From NCBI GenBank assembly GCA_963841815.1, contig CAWJEE010000016.1:62001-126000 (forward strand): DNA of 64,000 nucleotides. Reading direction: 5' to 3'. Both the position numbers and the translations under genes were made by a program. Shown here piece after piece: positions 36,369 through 44,535 of the stretch. The stretch is from JAOUJD01 sp963841815 (GTDB lineage: Bacteria; Pseudomonadota; Gammaproteobacteria; Burkholderiales; Burkholderiaceae_F). The notes under the pieces are model-generated. The model was not told where the DNA came from. It made no database searches and saw nothing but the letters and a program-made list of their open reading frames with translations. Position 1 is the first letter of the stretch, and each line of letters opens with the position of its first letter.

Positions 36369-37571
36369 TCAGCCCAGTTCGGCGGTCTCCACCGCGTAGA
36401 TCTCCGGCAGATGACGCGCGATCGAAGTCCAGCGCGCACCCTCGTCGCGGCTCATCCACAGCTCGCCGCTCGTCGTGCCGAAGTACAGGCCCACGGAGTC
36501 GCGTGCGTCGCGCGTCATGGCCTGCCGCTTCACGGTCCACCACGCCTGCTCCTGGGGCAGGCCCTCGGCCTGGCGCTGCCACGTCCGGCCGCCATTGCGC
36601 GTGACATAGACGGCGGGTGCGCCGCCGACGCTGGTGCGCGGCCACACCGTGGTGCCGTCCATCGGCATCACCCACGCGACGTCGTCATCGCGCGGATGCA
36701 CGACCATCGTGAAGCCGATGTCGCCGACCTTCTTCGGCATCGCCTTGCCGATCCGAACCCAGGTGTCGGAAGGTCGGTCGATGCGATAGATGCCGCAGTG
36801 GTTCTGCTGGTACAGGCGGTCGGGGTTGCTCGGACAGAGCCGGATGCAGTGCGGGTCGTGGCACGTCGGCACGTCGCGCGGGAAGCCTTCGACGACCTCG
36901 AGCCCGTCGATCAGGACCCGGAAGCTTCGCCCGCCGTCGGTCGACTCGTGCACGCCGCCGCCCGACATGCCGAAGTACAGGTGCTTCGGATCGCGCGGGT
37001 CGACGATGATCGAGTGCATCTTCGGGCCGTCCGGCGTGCCGTCCTGCACGCTGCCCATCCACTCGATGTACTTCGGATCGTCGTTGATCGGGGACGCGGA
37101 CGACCAGGTCACGCCGCCGTCGTCCGACCGGAACAGCCCTTGCGGCGAGGTGCCGGCGTACCAGACGCCGGGTTCGCTCGCGTGCCCCGGCGTCAGCCAG
37201 AACGTGTGGTCGACGCTGCGGCCGCTGCCGTCTGCCAGTTTCGTGAACGCGGGCGGCTGCTTCGCTTCCTTCCACGTCTTGCCGAGGTCGGTGGAACGGA
37301 AGATGGTCGGACCCAGGTGCCCCGTTTTCGCGGCGGCGAGCAGCGTGCGGCCGTCGCGCGGATCGAGGACCAGGTGGTGAATGACGTGGCCGAGGAAGTG
37401 CGGGCCGTCGGCGCGCCAGCTGCGGCGCGATCGGTCGCCCTGGAAGATCCACGCGCCCTTGCGCGTGGCCACCAGCACCGCGAGCCGGCGCGCGACTCTC
37501 GACGGAGATCGAGGGGCTGCCTTGGTTGCGGCGCTGCGTCGAGTCGTTGCCGACCGCGGGCTCGTTGCCAT
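36369..37571 (-). CDS. BNR-repeat (sialidase/VPS10-like) beta-propeller protein
   Basis: A 400-residue protein with repeated BNR/Asp-box motifs (STDLGKTWKEA; SDDGGVTWSSA; STDGGRSFRVL; TRNGGRTWQRQ; SRDEGARWTSI), so a beta-propeller. An N-terminal basic Ser/Arg-rich extension precedes VARRLAVLVATRKGAWI; no clear signal peptide is present, so a cytosolic location is possible. The motif CHDPHCIRLCPSNPDRLYQQNHCGIYR is Cys/His-rich and could bind metal. The start at 37571 has GGAGGCGAC directly upstream. Catalytic sialidase residues are not evident. Paired with the ThiS/MoaD-like gene. Confidence 0.85.
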   Translation of the reverse strand: MATSPRSATTRRSAATKAAPRSPSRVARRLAVLVATRKGAWIFQGDRSRRSWRADGPHFLGHVIHHLVLDPRDGRTLLAAAKTGHLGPTIFRSTDLGKTWKEAKQPPAFTKLADGSGRSVDHTFWLTPGHASEPGVWYAGTSPQGLFRSDDGGVTWSSASPINDDPKYIEWMGSVQDGTPDGPKMHSIIVDPRDPKHLYFGMSGGGVHESTDGGRSFRVLIDGLEVVEGFPRDVPTCHDPHCIRLCPSNPDRLYQQNHCGIYRIDRPSDTWVRIGKAMPKKVGDIGFTMVVHPRDDDVAWVMPMDGTTVWPRTSVGGAPAVYVTRNGGRTWQRQAEGLPQEQAWWTVKRQAMTRDARDSVGLYFGTTSGELWMSRDEGARWTSIARHLPEIYAVETAELG

Positions 37572-37761
37572 GTCGCCTCCGCGCTTTCGAAACGGAACGG
37601 CGACGATAGGCGGATCGGCCGCCGATGTCATCGGCCTGCGACGAATCCGCGCTCGGGACGGGTGGATCGCCCTTGCGGCGCCGCGGCGCCGCGTAATTTC
37701 GTGCAACTGCGCAGAGCTGGCCGAACCGGTGTACGCGGTGCGGCGCACGGCGACCGGGCCA

Positions 37762-38427
37762 TCACCTGCCGCGCAGCCGCAGGCTGACGACGGCGGCCGC
37801 GGCCACGAAGGCGGCGAGCATCGGAATGAACGCGTCGGGCGCCTTCATCGTCCACAGCGTCAGTCCAGACGCCAGGCACCACAGGACCGGCACGAGATAC
37901 AGGGCCCAGTGTGCGCGACGGGCAACGAGCAGCAGCCCGAGCGTGAGGATAGCGGTCGGGTCGGGCGAAAGCCCGGCGACTTCGATCTGCCGCCACGGCC
38001 GACCGGCCGCGAGCGCCGCGAACGGCACCACCGCGAGCGCGGCCACGATGAGCGCGAGGCCTGCGTATCGGCGCCGTCGCGACGTGCCACCGTAGTCGAG
38101 GCCGCCGAACAGTCCGGTCCAGGCGAGAAGCGCCGCCTGCAGCGCGAACGCGCCGGCAAAGTACACGGCCGCCCAGTTGATCGTCGCGTAACGCTCCCAG
38201 TGGAAGCGCCAGGCGACGGCGCCCCAAGCGAACGCAAGGACGAGCGCGACGATGCGCCCGGCGTACCGCGCGCGGCGCCAGGCGAGGGCGACCAGTGCCA
38301 GCGCTGCCGCGATCGCGACGGCCTGCCACGGCCACGACTCGGCGTTGTAGGTCTCGACGAGGCGGTAGTACGTGCGCGGCGCGAACAGCAGGAAGTCCGA
38401 CGGCCGGTAGGTCCACCACCCGGACAT
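37762..38427 (-). CDS. Multi-helix membrane protein (DUF6064-like)
   Basis: A 221-residue inner-membrane protein with about six hydrophobic helices. The N-terminal motif WWTYRPSDFLLFAPRTYYRLVETYN resembles DUF6064 proteins, which have no known function. Its ATG overlaps the aldo/keto reductase stop (ATGA), so it is translated after that enzyme. A 190-bp gap without a recognisable gene separates it from the BNR gene. Confidence 0.75.
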   Translation of the reverse strand: MSGWWTYRPSDFLLFAPRTYYRLVETYNAESWPWQAVAIAAALALVALAWRRARYAGRIVALVLAFAWGAVAWRFHWERYATINWAAVYFAGAFALQAALLAWTGLFGGLDYGGTSRRRRYAGLALIVAALAVVPFAALAAGRPWRQIEVAGLSPDPTAILTLGLLLVARRAHWALYLVPVLWCLASGLTLWTMKAPDAFIPMLAAFVAAAAVVSLRLRGR

Positions 38428-39377
38428 CACGCGAACTTCTCGACCTGGGCGACGATGCGCTTGAGCATCGCGGCGTCCGGCAGCGGACCGCGCGCGGCGG
38501 CGAGGTTCTCGCGCACGTGTTCGACGCTCGACGTCGCCGGGATCGCGCACGTCACCGCCGGGTGGGCGAGGATGAACTTGAGCAGCACCTGGGCCCAGGT
38601 GGAGCAGCCGATCTCGGCGGCCCAGGCCGGCAGCGGCTGGCGTGCCAGCGCGCGCGTGAGGTCGCCCCGGCGGAAGGGACGGTTCACGATGACGGCGATG
38701 CGGCGCTCGCGCGCGAGGGGGAGCAGCCTCGCCTCGGCCTCGCGGTCCAGCGCGTTGTAGCTGAACTGCACGAAGTCGAGCGGATGATCGCGCATGATCT
38801 GCTCGAACTCGCGGTGCCGTCGCCCTTCGGAAGTCGTGATGCCGACGTAGCGCAGGCGACCCTCGGCCTTCATCGCCATCAGTGTCGGCAGGTGCTCCTG
38901 CCAGGCCAGCAGGTTGTGGACCTGCAGCAGGTCGAAGCGCGTCACGCGCCAGCGCTGCCGCGAAGCCTCGATCTGCTCGGGACCGCGCGCGCCGGAGCCG
39001 ATCCACACCTTGTCGGCCGCGACGAGCGAGCGCGGGTGGCCCAGGCGCGCGAGGCCGTCGCCGATCACTTCCTGCGACGATCCGTACATCGGCGAGGAGT
39101 CGATGAGGCGGCCCCCGGCCTCGAAGAAGGCGCGCATGACCGCCGTGCACTGTTCACGCAAGGCGCGGTCGTTGCCGACGTTGAAGGTGATCCAGGAGCC
39201 GAGCCCGACGGCCGGCATCGGTTCATTGGACGCTGGGACCGGGCGGGAGAGCGGCTTCTCAGGCGTCGTTTGGCCGATCGCGGACAAGGGCAGCGACGCC
39301 GCGGCACCGAGTGCCGCGAGCGCGCCGAGCGCCTGGCGGCGCGATGTGCAGGGAAAGCAGGGCGGCGGTGACGTCAT
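38427..39377 (-). CDS. Aldo/keto reductase with Tat-type signal
   Basis: A 316-residue aldo/keto reductase. The N-terminus (SRRQALGALAALGAAASLPLSAIG) is a Tat-like signal, so the enzyme is probably exported, unlike most of the family. The (beta/alpha)8 barrel shows the catalytic Asp/Tyr in LIDSSPMYGSSQEVIG, Lys in AADKVW and His in LLQVHNL. Second-half motifs WAQVLLKFILAHPAVTCAIPATSSVEHVREN complete the NADPH-binding side. The substrate is unknown. Translationally coupled to the DUF6064-like gene. Confidence 0.9.
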   Translation of the reverse strand: MTSPPPCFPCTSRRQALGALAALGAAASLPLSAIGQTTPEKPLSRPVPASNEPMPAVGLGSWITFNVGNDRALREQCTAVMRAFFEAGGRLIDSSPMYGSSQEVIGDGLARLGHPRSLVAADKVWIGSGARGPEQIEASRQRWRVTRFDLLQVHNLLAWQEHLPTLMAMKAEGRLRYVGITTSEGRRHREFEQIMRDHPLDFVQFSYNALDREAEARLLPLARERRIAVIVNRPFRRGDLTRALARQPLPAWAAEIGCSTWAQVLLKFILAHPAVTCAIPATSSVEHVRENLAAARGPLPDAAMLKRIVAQVEKFA

Positions 39378-39488
39378 CGAGCGAGCCGAAGCGATCGCAA
39401 CGAGACAGACGCTACACCGCCGGGCGCCGGCGACGATGAAGCGGACGGCACGCCCGGGCCGCGACAGCCGGGGCGCGAAGCGCGGCGG

Positions 39489-39872
39489 TTAGTCCTTGCC
39501 CTTGCCGTGGCCCTTGCCGTTCCCCTTGCCGTTGCCTTTGCCCTTCTCGGACTGGTAGTGGGGCACATACACGGTGTTGTACCAGTCGTCCTTCACGAAG
39601 TAGACCGGCTGCGCGCACGCGTTGTACTTGCTGCAGTGCTTGCGCCAGTTCTTCGCGTGGCCGGGCGGGACGTGCAGGTAGACAGGCTGCACGCCGCGCA
39701 CCTGCTGGATCATGACGGGCTGCGGATAGACGAGCACCGGCGGCGGCGCGTTGCCGATGTCGATGCGGCCGTAGAAGCCGGGCTGGCCCACGCTGACCGA
39801 CACGCCGACGTCCGCGGCGAGGGCCACGGAACTGGCGACGGTGAACAGGGCGGCAATCGCGATGCGTTTCAT
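39489..39872 (-). CDS. Exported protein with Gly/Lys-repeat tail
   Basis: A 127-residue secreted protein with a signal peptide (MKRIAIAALFTVASSVALA). The mature part contains VGQPGFYGRIDIGNAPPPVLVYPQPVMI and VPPGHAKNWRKHCSKYNAC, a pattern seen in Burkholderiales exported proteins of unknown function. The last ~20 residues are a low-complexity Gly-Lys-Gly-Asn/His repeat. Function unknown; the basic tail could bind polyanions or the cell surface. Confidence 0.78.
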   Translation of the reverse strand: MKRIAIAALFTVASSVALAADVGVSVSVGQPGFYGRIDIGNAPPPVLVYPQPVMIQQVRGVQPVYLHVPPGHAKNWRKHCSKYNACAQPVYFVKDDWYNTVYVPHYQSEKGKGNGKGNGKGHGKGKD

Positions 39873-40155
39873 GTTGTCCTCTCCATGCTTGCCAGACCTT
39901 AACGCCTTGGCGAGGGCCTGCGCCGACCGTGGCGAAGCGGATTAGCAGTCTCGCGCGACGGCAGGGGTGCGCAGGCGACGAGAAGCGCAGGTTTCGAGCC
40001 TTGCATCTTCCATCGGCCCGGCGTGATCGCGGCACCTCGCCGGTTCCGGGCAGGCCGTCGGTCGGCCCGCCGCGCTTCGGTGCGCGGCCGCTCCATCGGG
40101 GGAAACCCGCGTACGACGCCCGGTCTTGTCGCTTTCCGCGCACACGTTTGATCCG

Positions 40156-41460
40156 GTGCAAGCCGACCGTGGCGGCGCATCTGAGATAGCGCAGGGTCCG
40201 AGCGCGCGCCGCGATCGAGACTGCCACCCGTCCATCCGAAGAACACGAGATCCAGGTGACGCTTTCCCCCTCGCCATCGCAGGCTGGCTCCTCCGCTTCC
40301 TGCTCGTTGCACTCGTTGTCGTACCGGCCCGTGCGGCCGACGCACCGCCCGGACCGGCCGTCGACGCGACCCGGATCGAGGCCTTCGTGCGGGAAGGCTG
40401 CCCGCACTGCGCCAAGGCAGAAGAGTTCCTGGCACAGCTGCAGAAGGAGCGGCCCACGCTGTCGATCGTGATCCGCGACGTGCAGAAGGAGCCGGCGGCG
40501 CTCGATCGGTTGAAGGAACTCGCACTGCAGACCAACACCGGCACGGTGCGCGTGCCCGCGATCCACGTTCGAGGTCAGTTGATCGTCGGCTTCTCGCCCG
40601 AAGCGAGCACGGACGCGCTGATCCGCGCTGCACTGGACGGCCGGCGCGCCGGGGCGCAGGCCGACGCGGCCGGCACCTGCGACGCCGAGGAGTCGCTCGC
40701 CTGCCCGAAAGGGCCGGACGCCGCCGACAAGGAGTTCGCGATCACGCTCTTCGGCCGGACGATCACGCTCGCCGACGTCGGATTGCCCGCGTTCACCGTG
40801 ACGATGGGCCTGCTCGACGGCTTCAATCCCTGTTCGATGTGGGTGCTGCTGCTGATGATCTCGCTGCTCGCGCCCCTGAACGACCGCAAGCGGATGGTCG
40901 CCATCGCCGGCACCTTCGTGCTCGTCGAAGGGATCGCCTACTTCATCTTCATGGCGGCCTGGCTGAACCTGTTCCTGCTGATCGGCATGTCGCGCGCGGT
41001 CACGCTGGTCGTCGCGGCCATCGCGATCGCCGCGGGCCTGATCAACCTGAAGGACGTCGTCGCGTTCGGCCGCGGCATCTCGCTGTCGATTCCGGAGAGC
41101 GCCAAGCCGGGGATCTACAGCCGCATGCGGGGGCTGCTGCACGCACCGACGATGACGGCGGCGATCGTGGGGGCGGCCGTGCTGGCGGTGCTGGTCCAGG
41201 TCGTCGAGTTCATGTGCACCTCGGGCTTCCCGGCGCTGTTCACGCGCATCCTGACGCTGCACGAGCTGCCGACGGCGAGCTACTACGGCTACATGCTGCT
41301 CTACATCGCCGCGTACATGCTCGACGACATCATCATCCTGTCGATCGGCGTGATCATGCTGAGCCGGCACCGGCTGCAGGAGAAGGAAGGCCGGGTGCTG
41401 AAGCTGGTCAGCGGACTGGTGATGGTCGGACTCGGGATCTACCTGATCTTCGTGGGCTGA
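40156..41460 (+). CDS. Membrane redox protein: thioredoxin-fold domain fused to CcdA/DsbD-like domain
   Basis: An exported glutaredoxin/thioredoxin-like domain has the CXXC motif CPHC (REGCPHCAKAEEFLAQLQ). After it come about seven membrane helices with the paired cysteines expected of a DsbD/CcdA-type electron conduit (LLDGFNPCSMWVLLL and VVEFMCTSGFPALFT). It should pass reducing power across the inner membrane to periplasmic thiols. No ATG precedes the signal-like LAIAGWLLRFLLVALVVVPARA in frame. GTG 40156 or TTG 40126 is usable, but GTG 40256 followed by one extra base near 40266 would give a tidier signal peptide. First of the 40-46 kb signalling group. Confidence 0.8.
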   Translation: MQADRGGASEIAQGPSARRDRDCHPSIRRTRDPGDAFPLAIAGWLLRFLLVALVVVPARAADAPPGPAVDATRIEAFVREGCPHCAKAEEFLAQLQKERPTLSIVIRDVQKEPAALDRLKELALQTNTGTVRVPAIHVRGQLIVGFSPEASTDALIRAALDGRRAGAQADAAGTCDAEESLACPKGPDAADKEFAITLFGRTITLADVGLPAFTVTMGLLDGFNPCSMWVLLLMISLLAPLNDRKRMVAIAGTFVLVEGIAYFIFMAAWLNLFLLIGMSRAVTLVVAAIAIAAGLINLKDVVAFGRGISLSIPESAKPGIYSRMRGLLHAPTMTAAIVGAAVLAVLVQVVEFMCTSGFPALFTRILTLHELPTASYYGYMLLYIAAYMLDDIIILSIGVIMLSRHRLQEKEGRVLKLVSGLVMVGLGIYLIFVG

Positions 41461-41583
41461 CCAGGGCGCGAGGCCGCGCCGCTCAGGCTGGCCTCCCGCT
41501 CCCGTGCAGGCGACAATGGGACGGACGGCGCGTCCGGCCGTGAGAGAGACTGCCCTGGCAACCTGTGCAGCACACGTGCATCG

Positions 41584-43776
41584 ATGAGCGACCCGCGGCC
41601 ATCCACGGCTCCGGAGCCGCCCAAGCGCGCGGTCGACATCGGCGCGGGCGATCCGGACGCGAGCGCCGGCGCGATTCCCAACCTGGTCGCCGGGCTCATC
41701 GAGACGGAAACCTGGCGCGACGCGGCGACGGTCCTGCTCGGCGCTTTGCTGATCGGACTCGGGATCTGGTCGTACGCGGGCGTGCGGTCGTCGCTCGCCG
41801 AGGCGCGCGGCGCGAGTCTGGAAGCCCTGCTCGGCGCCGTCGTGAAGGGACTCGACGTCTGGGTCGGCGAGCACATGACCGAGGCTTCTCGCGTCGCCGC
41901 CGACCCCGACGTGATGGCGCGCGCCGCCCGCCTCGTCGCCGAGCGCCGCGACCCGGCCCAGGGGATCGGGCGCTGCACCGAGGAAGCCGAGCAACTCAGC
42001 GCGCGGGTGGCGTCTTCGCTCGTGACCAAGGACGTGGTCGCGTTCCGCATCGTCGACCGGTCGGGTCTCGTTCTGTCGTCGAAGGATCCGCTGCGCTGCG
42101 GCCAGCGGTTGCGCGCACCGCCTTTCCGGCAGCGCCTGGACCTCGCGCTCGACGGTGCTCCGCAATTCGTTCGTCCGTATCCCGAGACCGAGCTGTCGGT
42201 GCGCGGTGTAGGCGGGCAGCCGCGGCCGGTCGCGTGGTTCATCGTCCCGATCCGGACCGGCTCCGGCGCGCCCGATGTGGCGCTGGCCATGGGCGTCGAG
42301 ACCGACCGCGATCTCGACACGATCTTCTCGACGGCGCGACCGGGAGCCTCGGCCGAGGTGTACGCGTTCGGCGAGGACGGCCTGCTGCTCACTTCCAGCC
42401 GGCACACGGAGGAACTCATCGCCGCCGGCGTGCTGTCGGAGAACAGCAGCGGCGGTGGGGCCTTCAGGGTCCAGGTGCGCGACCCGGGCGGCGATCTCGC
42501 GCGCGGACACTCTCCGACGCTGGAGCCCGCCGCGCGGCCGCTGACCGTGGCGGCGGCGATCGCGCGGGCCGCCCGCGACAAGACGGTCTGGATCGAGCGG
42601 CACGGCGTGGTGCTCGAGCCCTATCGCGACTACCGCGGCGTCGAGGTGATCGGCGCATGGAGCTGGCTCGTCGCCTACGACGTGGGCGTCATCGCCGAGA
42701 TCTCGGCCGCGGAGGCGTTCGCGCCCCTGCGGTATCTGTCGATCAGCCTCAGCATCATCGGCGGCATCACGGCGCTGTCACTGGTTGCCGCCTTCATGTC
42801 GGCGTTTCTGCTCAGCCGGCTGAGCCGCCAGCTGGGGCGCGCGCAGCGACTCGGCGCGTACACGCTCGAGCGCAAGATCAGCGAAGGCGGCATGGCCACG
42901 ATCCACCTGGCCCGGCACGCGCTGCTGAAGCGACCCACCGCGATCAAGATCCTGAAGAAGCACGTCGCCACCGACGAATTCATTCACCGCTTCGAGCGCG
43001 AGGTCCAGCTCGCAAGCCAGCTGCTGCATCCGAACACCGTGGAAATCTACGACTTCGGGCGCACCGCCGACGGCGAACCCTATTACGTGATGGAGTTTCT
43101 CGACGGCGTGACGCTGGCCGAGCTGGTGCAGGACACGGGCCGGGTTCCGCCGGGCCGGGCGATCCACGTCCTGCGACAGGTCGCCGCGGCGCTGCGCGAG
43201 GCCCACATGCGCGGGCTCGTGCACCGCGACGTGAAACCCGAGAACGTGATGTTGTGCCGGCGCGGCGAGGACGATGTCGTGAAGCTGCTGGATTTCGGCC
43301 TCGTGAAGAACCTCGAAGGCGCCGAGACGCGCGACCTCACGCGGCAGTTGTCGATCATCGGGACCCCGGTCTACATGGCGCCCGAGCGGCTGCTGAAGCC
43401 CTCGGACGTGGACGTGCGGTCGGACATCTACGCACTCGGCGCGGTCGGCTACTTCCTGCTCACGGGCCGGCCGATCTTCGAGGGCGACGACACGCTCGCG
43501 ATCAGCAACCAGGTGCTCCATGCGCCCGCACCCCGCGTATCGGCCCGGATCGAAGTGCCGGAAGGGCTGGACGCGCTCATCGCGGCGTGCCTCGAGAAGG
43601 ACCGCACGCGCCGGCCGCAGACCGCGCAGGCGGTTGTCGACGCCCTCGATCGCCTGGCGAGCCGCCGGGCGTGGACGCAGAGCGACGCGGCGGCGTGGTG
43701 GAACGACTATCGGCGCCGTGCCGCCAGCCGACCAGCCTCGGAGAGCGTCGACGCAGACGGTGGAGAGACACGATGA
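41584..43776 (+). CDS. Membrane Ser/Thr protein kinase with Cache-like sensor
   Basis: A 730-residue kinase. One membrane helix (~47-67), a ~320-residue periplasmic sensor resembling Cache domains, a second helix (~385-409), then a Hanks-type kinase (~424-690). The kinase shows a Gly-rich loop (ISEGGMATIHLA), Lys455 in TAIKILKK, the catalytic HRDVKPENVM, DFGLVK and GTPVYMAPER, all intact. The topology places an external sensor before a cytosolic kinase, as in a receptor kinase. Substrates are unknown. Its stop overlaps the FrnE-like gene's ATG (ATGA), linking kinase and thiol chemistry. Confidence 0.92.
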   Translation: MSDPRPSTAPEPPKRAVDIGAGDPDASAGAIPNLVAGLIETETWRDAATVLLGALLIGLGIWSYAGVRSSLAEARGASLEALLGAVVKGLDVWVGEHMTEASRVAADPDVMARAARLVAERRDPAQGIGRCTEEAEQLSARVASSLVTKDVVAFRIVDRSGLVLSSKDPLRCGQRLRAPPFRQRLDLALDGAPQFVRPYPETELSVRGVGGQPRPVAWFIVPIRTGSGAPDVALAMGVETDRDLDTIFSTARPGASAEVYAFGEDGLLLTSSRHTEELIAAGVLSENSSGGGAFRVQVRDPGGDLARGHSPTLEPAARPLTVAAAIARAARDKTVWIERHGVVLEPYRDYRGVEVIGAWSWLVAYDVGVIAEISAAEAFAPLRYLSISLSIIGGITALSLVAAFMSAFLLSRLSRQLGRAQRLGAYTLERKISEGGMATIHLARHALLKRPTAIKILKKHVATDEFIHRFEREVQLASQLLHPNTVEIYDFGRTADGEPYYVMEFLDGVTLAELVQDTGRVPPGRAIHVLRQVAAALREAHMRGLVHRDVKPENVMLCRRGEDDVVKLLDFGLVKNLEGAETRDLTRQLSIIGTPVYMAPERLLKPSDVDVRSDIYALGAVGYFLLTGRPIFEGDDTLAISNQVLHAPAPRVSARIEVPEGLDALIAACLEKDRTRRPQTAQAVVDALDRLASRRAWTQSDAAAWWNDYRRRAASRPASESVDADGGETR

Positions 43777-44453
43777 GCGCAGCGGATCCGGCCGACACGA
43801 ACGGTGTGTCTCCGACGCTGACGATCGACGTCGTTTCCGACGTCGTCTGCCCGTGGTGCTACATCGGCAAGCGGCGCCTGGAGACCGCCCTGGCCACGCG
43901 CGCAGGGCCGGCGCCGGCCGTCCGCTGGCATCCGTTCCAGCTAAATCCGGACATTCCGGCGGGCGGTGTCGACCGGCGCTCGTACCTGGAAGAAAAGTTC
44001 GGCGGACCGGAGCGCGCACGTGACGCCTATGCGCGGGTCGAAGCGGCTGGTCGTGAGGTCGGCATTCCGTTCCGGTTCGAGAAGATCGGTCGGCAGCCCA
44101 ACACGAGCGACGCTCACCGGCTGATCGCCTGGGCGCAGGCGGTGGCGCCGGCAAGCGCCGATCGGCTCGTCGAGCGGTTGTTCCGGGCGTACTTCACGGA
44201 GGGCGTGGACATCGGCGTCGTCCACGAACTCGCCCGGCTCGCGGGCGAGTCCGGCTGCGATCCCGGGGCGGCCCGTGCCCACCTCGAGTCCGCGGCGGGC
44301 CACGAGGAGATGGCGGAAGCGGACGCCCGGATGAAGTCGATGGGCATCGGCGGGGTGCCGTTCTTCATCTTCAACCGGCGCGTGGCAGTGTCCGGTGCCC
44401 AGCCTCCGGAAGTGCTCGCCGACGCCCTGGCGCAGGCCGAAACGGCAGCTTGA
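43773..44453 (+). CDS. DsbA-family oxidoreductase (FrnE-like)
   Basis: A 226-residue cytosolic thioredoxin-fold protein of the FrnE/2-hydroxychromene-2-carboxylate-isomerase-like DsbA group. The active site CPWC (Cys26, Cys29) is in SDVVCPWCYIGKRRLE, and the cis-Pro loop is GIGGVPFFIFNRRVAVSGAQ. There is no signal peptide. FrnE-type proteins are linked to oxidative-stress responses and polyketide isomerisation; the substrate here is unknown. It overlaps the kinase stop by four bases. Confidence 0.93.
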   Translation: MSAADPADTNGVSPTLTIDVVSDVVCPWCYIGKRRLETALATRAGPAPAVRWHPFQLNPDIPAGGVDRRSYLEEKFGGPERARDAYARVEAAGREVGIPFRFEKIGRQPNTSDAHRLIAWAQAVAPASADRLVERLFRAYFTEGVDIGVVHELARLAGESGCDPGAARAHLESAAGHEEMAEADARMKSMGIGGVPFFIFNRRVAVSGAQPPEVLADALAQAETAA

Positions 44454-44474
44454 GGGAATCAACGCCCCGCCGCG

Positions 44475-44495
44475 GACCGGAAAAGTCGGTCTTTT
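44475..44495 (+). terminator. Weak candidate terminator before the TPR-GGDEF gene
   Basis: GACCG/CGGTC stem with GAAAAGT loop followed by TTTT, 22 bases after the FrnE-like gene's stop. The short stem makes it only a possible terminator, so the GGDEF gene may still be read through. Confidence 0.35.
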
Positions 44496-44535
44496 GCGGC
44501 TTGACTGGCCGGGTGCGGGCTAAAAGAATGCGCGG

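Noticed and set aside
39489..39545. Short tandem repeats as a CRISPR array
   Set aside because: The units are a few bases long and encode the Gly/Lys tail of a protein; there are no spacers.
39412..42603. Minus-strand open frame of over 1000 residues
   Set aside because: It runs antisense through the exported-protein, CcdA-like and kinase genes, is rich in Arg/Gly/Ala/His without motifs, and is typical of high-GC shadow frames.
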